DNA from: Prosthecobacter sp.
GTDB taxonomy: Bacteria > Verrucomicrobiota > Verrucomicrobiia > Verrucomicrobiales > Verrucomicrobiaceae
Reading direction: 5' to 3'
Length of the DNA stretch: 48,865 nucleotides
NCBI RefSeq assembly: GCF_014879935.1
Contig: NZ_JACSRD010000093.1
Span: 1-48,865, forward strand
The notes beneath the pieces were generated by a model. It saw only the letters and a program-made list of their open reading frames with translations, ran no database searches and had not been told where the DNA came from. This document shows positions 40,001 through 47,850 of this stretch, in pieces. Numbering within the stretch: position 1 is the first letter of the stretch; each line of letters begins with the position of its first letter. The translations under genes were made by a program, and so were the position numbers.

Positions 40001-43000
40001 CAATGGGAACCGCGTGCAGGTAATGTATCAATACAACAACCTCCACCAAACCCTGCTGCAGTCCCGCAACGGCAGCCTGGCCGGACTGCCAGTGCTCATC
40101 GAGGACGGCATGCTCGACGGACAGGTGTTCGGGCAGGACATCGGCTACCTGCTCATGTCAGACGCGCTGGTCAAAGGCCCCACCGACAAGCTGCTCACCG
40201 CGCTCACCACGCTGCACATGCTGGATGACGCGCCCGCCTTCCGTCCGTGGTTCGGAGATTCGCAGGAGATGCGCACCGTCATGGGCCGCCTCATCAATGA
40301 GCTGCAAAGCTCCGACAGCAAGGAAGCCGCGCAACGGCTCAAACAAGCGCTGCAAACACGCCCGAAACGCACGTTTGGCAGCGAGCTCATCCTGGCGCTC
40401 ATGGAGGAAGGCGATCAGGCCCGTGCGGAGGCTGTCGCCAAGTTCATCGGGAGTCATTCTGAAGATCTCGCCAGGCTCACACCTCCGGCATGCGAGGAAC
40501 TGCACGCGCTTTTCCGCGAGGAGGTGGAACCCTATCCCGGCTATCTGGCCGAGGCCGAGAAAAAGGCCATCACTCCCCTGCTGGAGGCCGAGATGGCCAC
40601 TCTGACCAAGCTCGGCGACAAGATCCTGGCCGCGCTCACCTGGGATGCCGTCGGCATGGAGGAATATCGGGCGCGCGAAAATCTGCCGCGTGCGCTTTCG
40701 GTCATCGCCAGGAAGGACCGGGCCAAGGCGGCGAAGATCCTCGAAGCGGCCGTCCCATTGCTCAAAGGCACGCAGGGCCACATCCAGAACTCCGCCAGCG
40801 GCAGCAGCCCGTTGTTCGAGGTGCTGGGCCAGATGGGCCTCGCACCGCAGTTGATGGAGGAGACGATCTCCATCGCCGACCGGGAGAAGATCACCACGCG
40901 ATGGAACCGCGACTATCAATACTCACTCACAGGCGATGAACGGCTGCGCGATCCCGGCCATGTGCTGGCCATCTTCACCGGCACCCCGTTCGTCGCCGCG
41001 GCGGAGCAGTTCCGCTGCCTGCCGCTGGCGGGCAGTTACGAGGCCTCGGCGCTCAATCGCATCGCCGAACAATTGCGCGGCGGCGGCTACAAGAAGGCGC
41101 ACGATGCCCTGGAGAAGGAACTCAAGGAACGCCAGCCGCAGACCTTCGGGGTGAAGACCACGCTGCTGCTGATGGCAGGCTCCAATTTCCAGGGGGATGC
41201 CTACCTGCGGGAGAATCACACGGAATTCGCCAAACTCAGGCCGGAGGAAGCCGACGGGCTGCTGCGCACGCTGGAAAAGCGCAGCTCCAAATACAAAACC
41301 CCGGAGAAGCTGCCGCAAGACATCCGCGAGGCACTGCAACCGCTCATCACTGCCCGCGAAAAGATCGAAAATGCACTGGCGGAACGCATTCTCTCCGCCA
41401 CCAACCTGCAAAGCGTGAACGTCTCCAGCAACGAGACCCAGACGCTCGCCATCATGCTCCGGCGGTTCGCGGCGACAGATGGCGAACTCGCCGGCCGCCT
41501 GTTTGAAAAGCTGACGCTGCTGTTCATGGGCGAGTCGCGTCGTCAGACCGGCAACTCCCTCGAACACACGCCGATCGCCTACTGGCTGCGGGAGTGCGCC
41601 GGTGTCGCCCCCTTCTTCAGCCGCGCCATGAAGCGTGCGGAAACGGAAGGCCTCAGCTCGGTGCAGGAGTGGATCGACAGCGTGGCAGGTGAGATCTCCC
41701 AGAACCGCCAGCTCGAAGATCCGGCCTTTGTCACGACGCTGCTGAAGGGATCGGTCATGCTGGAGGATGAAAGGCTCTTCAACGCCCTGCCGCTGAGCAG
41801 CCACAATGACGGCTCGCTGGTGAGCATGGTGCTGCGGCACATCCGTGGCAGGAAGGACGTCGTCGCGGCGGTGACGACGATGTTGAAGGCCGAGAAGCCC
41901 GTGTTCGGCGTGCAACTGTGGCTGGCGCTCCTGAATGATGAGCCAGGAAAGGCGCTGCGCGAGTTCGCCACCCGGCACAGCGACCCGATCGCCGCCCTGT
42001 CACACACGCCCCTGCTCAGCCTGGCGGCAGTGCTGGAGGAGCAGCTCCCGCCGCTGCCTTTTCAGGCGCGTGAACTGACTGCGCTCGCACCCGTGCTCAA
42101 AGTCGCGCAAAAACGCGTTTTTGATCTGGCAGACGCCTACATGGCCGCGCGGGATAGCAACGCTCTTTACCGGCTCTCCAGCAGTTCCAGCAATCATCCG
42201 CAGGATGCCTGCCTCATCGCCACCTATGACGCCAGGCGCGGCCTCGAAGTGGCCGGGCACATTTTGAAGATCCAGGATGATCTCGACGCCCAAAACCCTC
42301 GCGACCAGCCGGAGCACACCAATGCCGCGCGATTCCTCCAGTATTTGAAGACGGAGCCTGCACTCTGGCCGCTCATGTCCGCCGAGGCGGTCAAACGCAA
42401 GCTGGACAGCAACACCAACTGGCGTGGCAGCGCCTTCTGCTCCACGGCGCTGAACAACCACGAGAAGGACGAGGCTTTTGTCATCGCGCTGTTTGAGAGG
42501 AGCGGCCTTTTCGGCCCGGCGGAAGGCTACGATCCCCTGCCCGGCCTCGGCGGTCGCGATGATTCCTCCGCGCTGCAAGGCCTGGTCCGCACCTTCTGGC
42601 GGGACAGCAGCCGCAAACCGCTCCCGGGCATCTTGCGCAAACACATCGACACCCAGAAGAGCCGCAGCTTTGGCATGGAGCTGGTGCGCTGCCTCGTGGA
42701 CGAGAACGGTGACAAGGCGGTGGGCGAATTCGTCGCCAAGCATGCGGATGACCTCGTGAAACTGCGCAAGGAGGTTGTCCCGCTCATCGCCGAGGCGCTC
42801 GCCATGCGCACGGATGAGTTTGTCGATTATCCGCCAGCCTTGCGTGATCTCATCAAGCAGAAGTCCACCAGCTTTCACGAGATGGTGATGGCCGGGAAGC
42901 CCTTCGAGGAGTTCAAACTCGACGTGCGGACCTTCGAAACGGAGTTCCGCGAGGCATTGGCCACATTCCACATGCGCAAGGCCGACTTCAGCGGCGGCGC

Positions 43001-45317
43001 GACCTTTTTCGACAAGGCGCTGCGGATCATGGAGGCACGCCAGCAGCGCCAGGGCTGGGAGAACGGCCAGTCAAACGGCTGGACGCTGCGCAGCGAGATG
43101 CTGTCGAAGATCCTCAACAACGCCCCGGCGAATGTCTTCTGCTTCGGCATGCAGTTGTTTCACGAGGAAGAGTCCGGCCTGCTGGCCTGCAGTGGCTGGC
43201 ACACGGCGAATGGCTGGGGCCCCTGGATGCGGAACCGCTGGGAGTTCTGGGGCGGCAGAGCGTCCGCCACCGAGGGCATGAACGGCCTCGTGACCGAGAT
43301 CGCGCGTCATCTGAAGCCCCAACACGCCACACTGCTCGGAATTCCCTTCCACAATCTGCTCACGCGGCTGCAACCCGGCGACGTGAGCGTGATCACGAGC
43401 TGGGCGGAGAATGAAAAGGCCGGGGGCGCCCGTGCGGCCATCCTGCGTGAACTGGCGATCTCCGGACGCCTGTTCCTGACCGCCAGCGCCGAAGGTCGCG
43501 GGCCGGACGGCACCTGCGAGATCGGTCGCACACCGGTCATCGATCTGCTCATGAAGCATCATCGCACGGCCATCCTGAACGATCAGATCAATCCACGTGT
43601 GCGTGTGGCCCTGGCGCACCATCTTTGCCACGTGTGTCCCTTTGCCGTGCCGGATGACCTGGTGAAAAAAGCCGCTCAACTCGCCGCCCGCGAGAACAAG
43701 GAGATGCACTGCGTCCACGGCTCACAACTCGCCCACATCGTGCGCCGGTTTGTGCAACTGCCCGTCGATGACGCGTGGAAACGCACCGCCCAGGAGCTGT
43801 GGGATGGCTGGACCCGCCGCCAGAGCTTTGCGCAGGAGAAAGCAGGCCGTGGAAACTACTACGGCACGGCCTATGAGCCCACCTTCGCCATGGTGCAGGT
43901 CGCCGCCCGTGCGCGGAACGAGCGCTGGCTCACCCAGCTCCTCGACAAGGATGCCGCTTACCTCAAAACGATGCGCACGACCGTCGCGCTGATCGCCACC
44001 AGCGGCTGGGAGTCACGCGCGGCGGATTTCCTGACCAAGGAGGCGTCCCATCTGCACGGGTGGAACTCCGGCATCGTGAAATGGGAGCCCGCGTTCGCCA
44101 AAAACGCAGCTGCGCTGGCCAAATCCTGCAAAGACCCAGGACTCGCACTGCTGGGTGAGCTGATCGTGGCCGAGTCGCAGAATCATCCGATGCCTTTTGT
44201 CCGCGCCTTCAAGGAACCGTCCACCTTTGAAGAACGCATCGCCGCCCTGGCGCCACGCATCGCCAAAACCACGTTCAAGGACGAGGCGCTGCGCGTGTTT
44301 GCCGCCACCTTCGTCTCCAACTACGCGCCGCGTGCCGCCGCCGCGCACCTGGGCAGCATTCTCGATGACGCCGCGTCCAGGATCGAGATCGATTCATTCG
44401 CCGCGACCGAGGACAATGCCGAACGTGCGGAGACCGCCTACATCCTGAGCGCCGCGATTGCGAAAAGCGCCCTCGCAGGAAATGCCAAGCCCTGGAGCGA
44501 CGCCTTCCAGACACTCGCTGACATCACGGGCGACAACCTTTACCAGCGGAACTATGCCCGCAACCGGCTGGCAGACGCGCTGGCGGATGCGATCAGCGCC
44601 CACTGGCAGGCCGGAGGCAGACGGGAGGCTGCGTTCTGGCAGAAGCTCCTCATGCCATTGATCGATGCCAGTGGCGACAGCCGCTCCGAACACACCGGGC
44701 ATCTGGTCAGCCTGCTGATGCCTCTGCTGGCGGCATCTGGAGACACGATGCTGGCAGACTGGCGCAAAACGCTGGGCCGCCCGCAACTGAGCACCATCAT
44801 CGCCGGATTGAATGTGAAGGACGAGGTCTGGCGCAACGCCGGCCGCCTCGCCGGTGATGAAGCGCTGAAAACTCGGCTGCCGCTGGCTTCGCGGCTCAAG
44901 TTGGTCGTCCATTTGCTGGCCGATGACGTGATCGCCGGCCGCTATCCGACCACGGTCTTCTCCAAGATCATCGACGAGGGCGTTTTGAGCCGCCGCGAGA
45001 TCGCGGAGAACGCGGTGGCGCTGCATGCCGCGCTGGCGAAGAAGCAACGGCTCGCAATTACCCTGGCCGAACACGCGTTGGACGCCGGCAAGGCCGAAAT
45101 CGCCCGCGAGGTGATCGACGCGGCGCTCAAGAGCAAGCCCACACCGACGGCCGATCACGCCTTCGACCTGCTGGAGTTGCGATTCGGCATCGAAGTGCGC
45201 GAAAAGCGCAAGCCGCAGGCCACGGAGGCCCTGGCAAAGCTCGAAGGTCATGAAAAGGCGGCGTCAAACACCTTCACCCTGGCCGCTTTGAAGCGTCTGC
45301 TGGGCGAAATGAAGTGA
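34026..45317 (+). CDS. giant exported TPR/alpha-solenoid protein
   Basis: A single uninterrupted frame encodes 3,763 residues. A signal peptide (MKLRLLVALPLLLCPALA, cut before QQAP) precedes about 900-1,000 residues of recognisable tetratricopeptide helices, for example ADAWLDKARAQTRLLEFDRA and DDALKLWQELAAGRPDDLDL. The remainder is helical and Ala/Leu/Glu/Arg-rich, without enzyme motifs. Residues ~2030-2970 contain four tandem ~255-residue modules, each with an (R/V)-(S/T/V)-FG motif. No transmembrane segment is seen after the signal, so it is probably periplasmic, outer-membrane-associated or secreted. It likely acts as a scaffold. An M1 metallopeptidase gene follows after 70 bp on the same strand. 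No homologue is named from memory. Confidence 0.85.
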   Translation: MKLRLLVALPLLLCPALAQQAPVPPEISKYHDLLRKRPQAGTIFERFQDAWLANGTRDTLREFLKTKAAAPGATAADHQLLALFFARQGEDAAVVTELDAALKLNATNADAWLDKARAQTRLLEFDRALTSLEAAAKSAKDENLRVEIARLQGRALLRLGRNDDALKLWQELAAGRPDDLDLAEEVVELMADEGLYAEAAKQAEALVAKTKPGTDLMTRRLRLGDLLLRADKRDEALKVFESVLEQSGQDSWVEGDVLSRIAQPFRREDDIEGLKKRLEALHTANPLRPAITMELAEVRADLGEKDEAVKLVTALLERTPGRRDLQERFVAMLERMERFEDATAQMKRLTEQHADDKELLVRLATLQEKLKDTKSAQATLDVYLKKAVGKDAVAPEHDYLRVARLYESWEMKEPANATYTALAAAHPDSVSAKEALAHFHHRNEAHDKALEIWKALMKSGGIEDVLRVGQALQSHGQQQEALDLLRTRETEFAKQPRFLAQLSQLATSLKDHPQAMEWARQRLALITDHAAVPEAVRMAQITIEDAEAVKTVIDELQKQAEGLSIPNRCLLAVLLEQASRAEEADQVLQRPTAAPADQLMLGAQRAKLLETRQEWARAAGVIEELMKLPGGQTSDHARRLVSLHRRALASDKALAVIPEWKKLSPGAVLPWLEESAIHLEQGKETASLDVLRQASRKFADDRQVLTTLAEALARSGRTDEARRAYVSLYEQTEDIQTRLRLLAPLAEMSRAEGQLDSLVEEFQTRQRQNRGSAAPWMALAEIHRSVNNDEERRRCLYEASRLRPKDLALLTEIARCEEESGLTKEALRTLEAAATLDKTPDTKQRIARLMIESGDDEAGYRLLFELAGGKDADARMLEKMADTMCEHSDWARAIRFLQPLLPQFPDDYRLRYLYATALEEEGRDQEASAAFTELLGFHVEMPEVSAVQSQQMIQAHGQMPGSFSFGENYQLPDGAAEWMTIPSVAQAAYEHRNKQSNLGMGWGGLSLGRGMLILNGQSASATPALPHGWVAQPPNVTMLSAMALYHLIEIGQAMTEANKQALAARISAAGVRDAALILEVPIYQGAFGVPVELLNQHADHAALHAVWLVSRAWQRGPEEDSISVLRRCMTLFKDSKPLLAWQAGVRAMMLGTPEGLEIGREAITLAEDFPEVDSSTLNALTNLLALATSDPSYMASYHVTLPADVLDRLFALGQRWNERAFDAILRKHGYWSGQQVLSALAAAKRWPQLAAEIERENKRTLEFEKQAKGGRLPVRVTLSSYSSVNATRLQPQPLQPAWTGLDVSASIANTLISLRKAGNGGHIDYDGADMSDPADEDDVRTGLEQTLAQLKTPTLQMLMHLRLGHREEVEKAVKAMLEAKDVNAGHWELAAWIAQLHHDLPLMVERLQKAAQLDTSANFDNAILHAAQRGDAEQRLAMRDALKAAFARQNRPNMQSYELQQLVGLMRTTGFEKEAEELQARELAKNSKRASASAQAAINPYSRNFTRNSSNGTLSPLVEKLLAQGQTETAHAEILRTLRPLIRQWLDPMQWSNMRYNMRNMVEQLERKTAATGFAKWLTARTAAGWREMTEDAAILENLSATDAALKRYEDAIQQHPRAWQAQMRAATLLAGKDPAAGARVLTGLPTAEMTRFVQRLAQESSQSDEQFTFENRLALIRLMTAWLEAQTSEKRRLDPALSNLLMNLPQYFQREEYREPTRFPALYSMAESGQKPTEAGLKAQQQLREAHDAYCTAMTRHPMLAEGGFAPLAGMALRDEAPLEKLEQQARDILGAKGWVQRAAPSTLYWNGYSNSRYGAQNQISLPHPEDLLVLAAARRGQFDKIDSEVIPLIERAKGKSAARQARAYAELFRAGSDTFTAAAETWLKSMYPQADPGAGGEIVRIWSERKLTAPIHDFFLERIKSQQGRVNPEEISRYVLTLENGGNIKEATAFVRRLRDLWLGATAEKRQIIFDAFRKERQAQRSSRGYYFSGNGNRVQVMYQYNNLHQTLLQSRNGSLAGLPVLIEDGMLDGQVFGQDIGYLLMSDALVKGPTDKLLTALTTLHMLDDAPAFRPWFGDSQEMRTVMGRLINELQSSDSKEAAQRLKQALQTRPKRTFGSELILALMEEGDQARAEAVAKFIGSHSEDLARLTPPACEELHALFREEVEPYPGYLAEAEKKAITPLLEAEMATLTKLGDKILAALTWDAVGMEEYRARENLPRALSVIARKDRAKAAKILEAAVPLLKGTQGHIQNSASGSSPLFEVLGQMGLAPQLMEETISIADREKITTRWNRDYQYSLTGDERLRDPGHVLAIFTGTPFVAAAEQFRCLPLAGSYEASALNRIAEQLRGGGYKKAHDALEKELKERQPQTFGVKTTLLLMAGSNFQGDAYLRENHTEFAKLRPEEADGLLRTLEKRSSKYKTPEKLPQDIREALQPLITAREKIENALAERILSATNLQSVNVSSNETQTLAIMLRRFAATDGELAGRLFEKLTLLFMGESRRQTGNSLEHTPIAYWLRECAGVAPFFSRAMKRAETEGLSSVQEWIDSVAGEISQNRQLEDPAFVTTLLKGSVMLEDERLFNALPLSSHNDGSLVSMVLRHIRGRKDVVAAVTTMLKAEKPVFGVQLWLALLNDEPGKALREFATRHSDPIAALSHTPLLSLAAVLEEQLPPLPFQARELTALAPVLKVAQKRVFDLADAYMAARDSNALYRLSSSSSNHPQDACLIATYDARRGLEVAGHILKIQDDLDAQNPRDQPEHTNAARFLQYLKTEPALWPLMSAEAVKRKLDSNTNWRGSAFCSTALNNHEKDEAFVIALFERSGLFGPAEGYDPLPGLGGRDDSSALQGLVRTFWRDSSRKPLPGILRKHIDTQKSRSFGMELVRCLVDENGDKAVGEFVAKHADDLVKLRKEVVPLIAEALAMRTDEFVDYPPALRDLIKQKSTSFHEMVMAGKPFEEFKLDVRTFETEFREALATFHMRKADFSGGATFFDKALRIMEARQQRQGWENGQSNGWTLRSEMLSKILNNAPANVFCFGMQLFHEEESGLLACSGWHTANGWGPWMRNRWEFWGGRASATEGMNGLVTEIARHLKPQHATLLGIPFHNLLTRLQPGDVSVITSWAENEKAGGARAAILRELAISGRLFLTASAEGRGPDGTCEIGRTPVIDLLMKHHRTAILNDQINPRVRVALAHHLCHVCPFAVPDDLVKKAAQLAARENKEMHCVHGSQLAHIVRRFVQLPVDDAWKRTAQELWDGWTRRQSFAQEKAGRGNYYGTAYEPTFAMVQVAARARNERWLTQLLDKDAAYLKTMRTTVALIATSGWESRAADFLTKEASHLHGWNSGIVKWEPAFAKNAAALAKSCKDPGLALLGELIVAESQNHPMPFVRAFKEPSTFEERIAALAPRIAKTTFKDEALRVFAATFVSNYAPRAAAAHLGSILDDAASRIEIDSFAATEDNAERAETAYILSAAIAKSALAGNAKPWSDAFQTLADITGDNLYQRNYARNRLADALADAISAHWQAGGRREAAFWQKLLMPLIDASGDSRSEHTGHLVSLLMPLLAASGDTMLADWRKTLGRPQLSTIIAGLNVKDEVWRNAGRLAGDEALKTRLPLASRLKLVVHLLADDVIAGRYPTTVFSKIIDEGVLSRREIAENAVALHAALAKKQRLAITLAEHALDAGKAEIAREVIDAALKSKPTPTADHAFDLLELRFGIEVREKRKPQATEALAKLEGHEKAASNTFTLAALKRLLGEMK
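40110..42930 (+). repeat. four tandem ~765 bp coding modules in the giant solenoid gene
   Basis: Equivalent motifs occur at regular spacing: KRTFGSELILALM (residue ~2115), QPQTFGVKTTLLLM (~2368), KPVFGVQLWLALL (~2621) and SRSFGMELVRCLV (~2878). Each is preceded by an xDPxFVxxLL-like helix and an LPL turn, and followed by a His-x2-Asp/Glu helix such as FAKLRPEE or DLVKLRKE. The spacing is 253-257 residues. Copies are too diverged for obvious nucleotide identity. Confidence 0.6.
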
Positions 45318-45351
45318 CGGAGCCTCACCTGATCTTGCGAGCACGCGGGGC

Positions 45352-45380
45352 TTGCCTTCCGGGCCGGGATTGGGAGAATC
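45352..45380 (+). promoter_or_regulatory. candidate promoter of the M1 peptidase gene
   Basis: TTGCCT (45352-45357) and AGAATC (45375-45380) are 17 bp apart, and the latter ends 7 bp before the ATG at 45388. The gene could also be read through from the giant TPR gene. Confidence 0.35.
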
Positions 45381-45387
45381 GCGGCCC

Positions 45388-47775
45388 ATGAAAGCCTTTC
45401 TGCCTGCGTTTTTCGCCCTGCTGTCGATTGCTGCCGCCGAAACCGGCGCACCGGTGCAGAAGTTCCAGCAATTGGATTCCACGATGCCGACGCCCTCGAC
45501 GGTGAGACTGGCCTCGGGAGCACCGGGGCGTGATTACTGGCAGAACCAGGCCGACTACGACATCAGCGTCGAACTGGACGATGTGAAGCGCACGATCACA
45601 GCGGAGGCGACGGTGACTTATCACAACGCGTCGCCGGACACGCTGGAGTATCTGTGGGTGCAACTCGATCAGAACTACCTCTCCCACAACGCCGACTCGC
45701 GTGCGGCGCCGAACACGAAGCGCGGGATCGATCCGGGAAAGATCACTTACTCGGCCGTGGACCGGCTGCTGGCCTACGAAGACTACGACGGCGAGATGAA
45801 GATCGCCAAGCTGACGGACGCAAAAGGCGAAAAGCTGCCGCATGCGGTGGTGAAGACGATGTTGCGGCTGGATCTGCCGCAACCGCTGGCTCCAGGGGCG
45901 GACTTCGTTTTCAACATCGGCTGGAGCTACCCGATCAACGACTGCAAGCGCATAAGCGCCCGCACCGGCTACGAATACTTCGAGGAGGACAAGAACTGCA
46001 TCTACACCATCGCGCAGTGGTTTCCGCGCATGGCGGCCTACACCGATTACGCGAGCTGGATCAACAAGCAGTTCCTCGGCACGGGCGAGTTCACGCTGGA
46101 ATTCGGCAACTACACCGTGCGGCTGACCGCACCGGATGACCACATCGTCGGTGCGACGGGCGTGTTGCAGAATCCGGAGGCCGTGTTGACCGAAACTCAG
46201 CGTGAACGGCTCAAGAAGGCCCAGGAGGAGACGAAAAAGCCGGTTTTCATCGTCACGCCTGACGAGGCGAGGGCGGCCGAGAAGGGCAAGCCGAAGGGAA
46301 AGAAGACCTGGATCTTCAAGGCGGACAACGTGCGTGACTTTGCCTTCGCCTCCTCGCGCAAATTCATCTGGGACGCGATGGCAGTGGAGGGCGCGACGCA
46401 TCCACCGACGCCGGAGCGCAGAGGCGGCATCTCCGACCGCATGTACCGCCCGCCGGTCATGGCGATGTCACTTTATCCGAAGGAGGGCATGCCGCTGTGG
46501 GACAAGTATTCCACACATGCCATCGCGCACACGATCCAGGTGTACTCGAAGTTCACGTTTGATTATCCGTATCCCGTCGCGTGGTCAGTGAACGGTCCGA
46601 TCGGCGGCATGGAATACCCGATGATCTGCTTCAACGGCCCGCGTCCTGAAAAGGACGGCACCTATCCCGAGCGCACGAAGTATGCGCTCATCGGCGTGGT
46701 GATCCATGAAGTCGGCCACAACTGGTTCCCGATGATCGTGAACAGCGACGAACGGCAGTGGACCTGGATGGACGAGGGCCTGAACAGCTTTGTGGAATAC
46801 CTGGCCGAGGAGGAATGGGAGAACGACTGGAAGCACCGCCGCGACGAGCGTGGCATGGTCAGCTACATGCGCACCACCGACCGTGTGCCGGTGATGACGA
46901 ACAGCGAAAGCATCGCCGACCTCGGCCCGAACGCCTACGGCCAGCCGACTGCCGCGCTGAACATCCTGCGCGAGCACATTCTGGGCCGCGAGGCCTTCGA
47001 TCACGCGTTCAAGACCTACGCCCGGCGCTGGATGTTCAAGCGGCCGACGCCGAGCGACTTTTTCCGCACGATGGAGGACGTGACCGGTGTGGATCTCGAC
47101 TGGTTCTGGCGCGGCTGGTTCTACAGCGTCGATCACGTCGATGTGGCCGTCGAGGAGGTGAAGTGGCTGCAACTCGACACTCGTGATCCTGCCATCGAGA
47201 AGAAGAAAAAGAAGCAGGAGGAGGACGAACTGCCCAAAACCACCACGAAGGAGCGCAACTACCCGCTTTCGAAGCGCGTGGACCGTTTTCCCGAACTGAA
47301 GGACTTTTACGACAGCTTTGACGAGACCACCGTGCTGCCGAGCGAGAAGAAGAAGTTCGAGGCTCTCATCAAGGAACTCAACGAGGAGGAGATCGACCCG
47401 AAGCTCCTGGAGACGAAGCACAACTTCTACTCCATCGAGCTGCGCAACGTCGGCGGGCTCGTCACGCCGGTCATTTTGAAGGCCGAATACACCGACGGCA
47501 GCACCGAGGAGATCAAGCTGCCGCCGGAAATCTGGCGCTTCAACACCCAGAGGGCCTCGAAAATGCTGTTCACGAAGAAGGAGCTGAAGTCGATCACCTT
47601 CGACCCGCGCCAGGAACTCGTGGACACCGACATCGAGAACAACTTCTGGCCACGCCGCCCGGTGAAGAGCAAATTCCAGCTCTACAAGGACGAGAAGGCC
47701 CCGAATCCGATGCGGGAAGTGACGAAGCCGGAGAAGAAGGACGGCGCCGAGGCGAAAGCTGACGCGAAGAAGTGA
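45388..47775 (+). CDS. M1-family metallopeptidase
   Basis: The 795-residue exported protein has a signal peptide (MKAFLPAFFALLSIAAA) and an M1 N-terminal beta-saddle (DDVKRTITAEATVTYHN). The gluzincin catalytic site is HEVGH at 440-444 with the third zinc ligand Glu463 in MDEGLNSF, the exact M1 spacing. The exopeptidase motif GAMEN appears as GGMEYP, so substrate N-terminus recognition differs from classical aminopeptidase N, as in several bacterial M1-like proteins. A charged insertion rich in Lys and Glu (residues ~590-690) and a Lys-rich tail are notable. Start is the ATG at 45388; the longer frame precedes the signal peptide. It follows the giant TPR gene by 70 bp. Confidence 0.9.
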   Translation: MKAFLPAFFALLSIAAAETGAPVQKFQQLDSTMPTPSTVRLASGAPGRDYWQNQADYDISVELDDVKRTITAEATVTYHNASPDTLEYLWVQLDQNYLSHNADSRAAPNTKRGIDPGKITYSAVDRLLAYEDYDGEMKIAKLTDAKGEKLPHAVVKTMLRLDLPQPLAPGADFVFNIGWSYPINDCKRISARTGYEYFEEDKNCIYTIAQWFPRMAAYTDYASWINKQFLGTGEFTLEFGNYTVRLTAPDDHIVGATGVLQNPEAVLTETQRERLKKAQEETKKPVFIVTPDEARAAEKGKPKGKKTWIFKADNVRDFAFASSRKFIWDAMAVEGATHPPTPERRGGISDRMYRPPVMAMSLYPKEGMPLWDKYSTHAIAHTIQVYSKFTFDYPYPVAWSVNGPIGGMEYPMICFNGPRPEKDGTYPERTKYALIGVVIHEVGHNWFPMIVNSDERQWTWMDEGLNSFVEYLAEEEWENDWKHRRDERGMVSYMRTTDRVPVMTNSESIADLGPNAYGQPTAALNILREHILGREAFDHAFKTYARRWMFKRPTPSDFFRTMEDVTGVDLDWFWRGWFYSVDHVDVAVEEVKWLQLDTRDPAIEKKKKKQEEDELPKTTTKERNYPLSKRVDRFPELKDFYDSFDETTVLPSEKKKFEALIKELNEEEIDPKLLETKHNFYSIELRNVGGLVTPVILKAEYTDGSTEEIKLPPEIWRFNTQRASKMLFTKKELKSITFDPRQELVDTDIENNFWPRRPVKSKFQLYKDEKAPNPMREVTKPEKKDGAEAKADAKK

Positions 47776-47783
47776 GAAACCCG

Positions 47784-47816
47784 AAGAAAAAGGGCCATGC
47801 GATGAAGCATGGCCCT
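47784..47816 (-). terminator. intrinsic terminator of the aldolase gene
   Basis: On the minus strand GGGCCATGC (47815-47807) pairs with GCATGGCCC (47800-47792) around a 6-nt loop and is followed by TTTTT (47791-47787), 35 bp after the aldolase stop. It lies just past the M1 gene's stop, so the hairpin could also slow convergent transcripts. Confidence 0.85.
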
Positions 47817-47850
47817 CGTGGGATTGTTGACTGGCGAAACGATGTTGGTC

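Noticed and set aside
35800..44400. Several long antisense ORFs (200-385 residues)
   Set aside because: All lie within the giant TPR frame, which is continuous with a signal peptide and consistent helical repeats; the antisense frames are GC-codon shadows.
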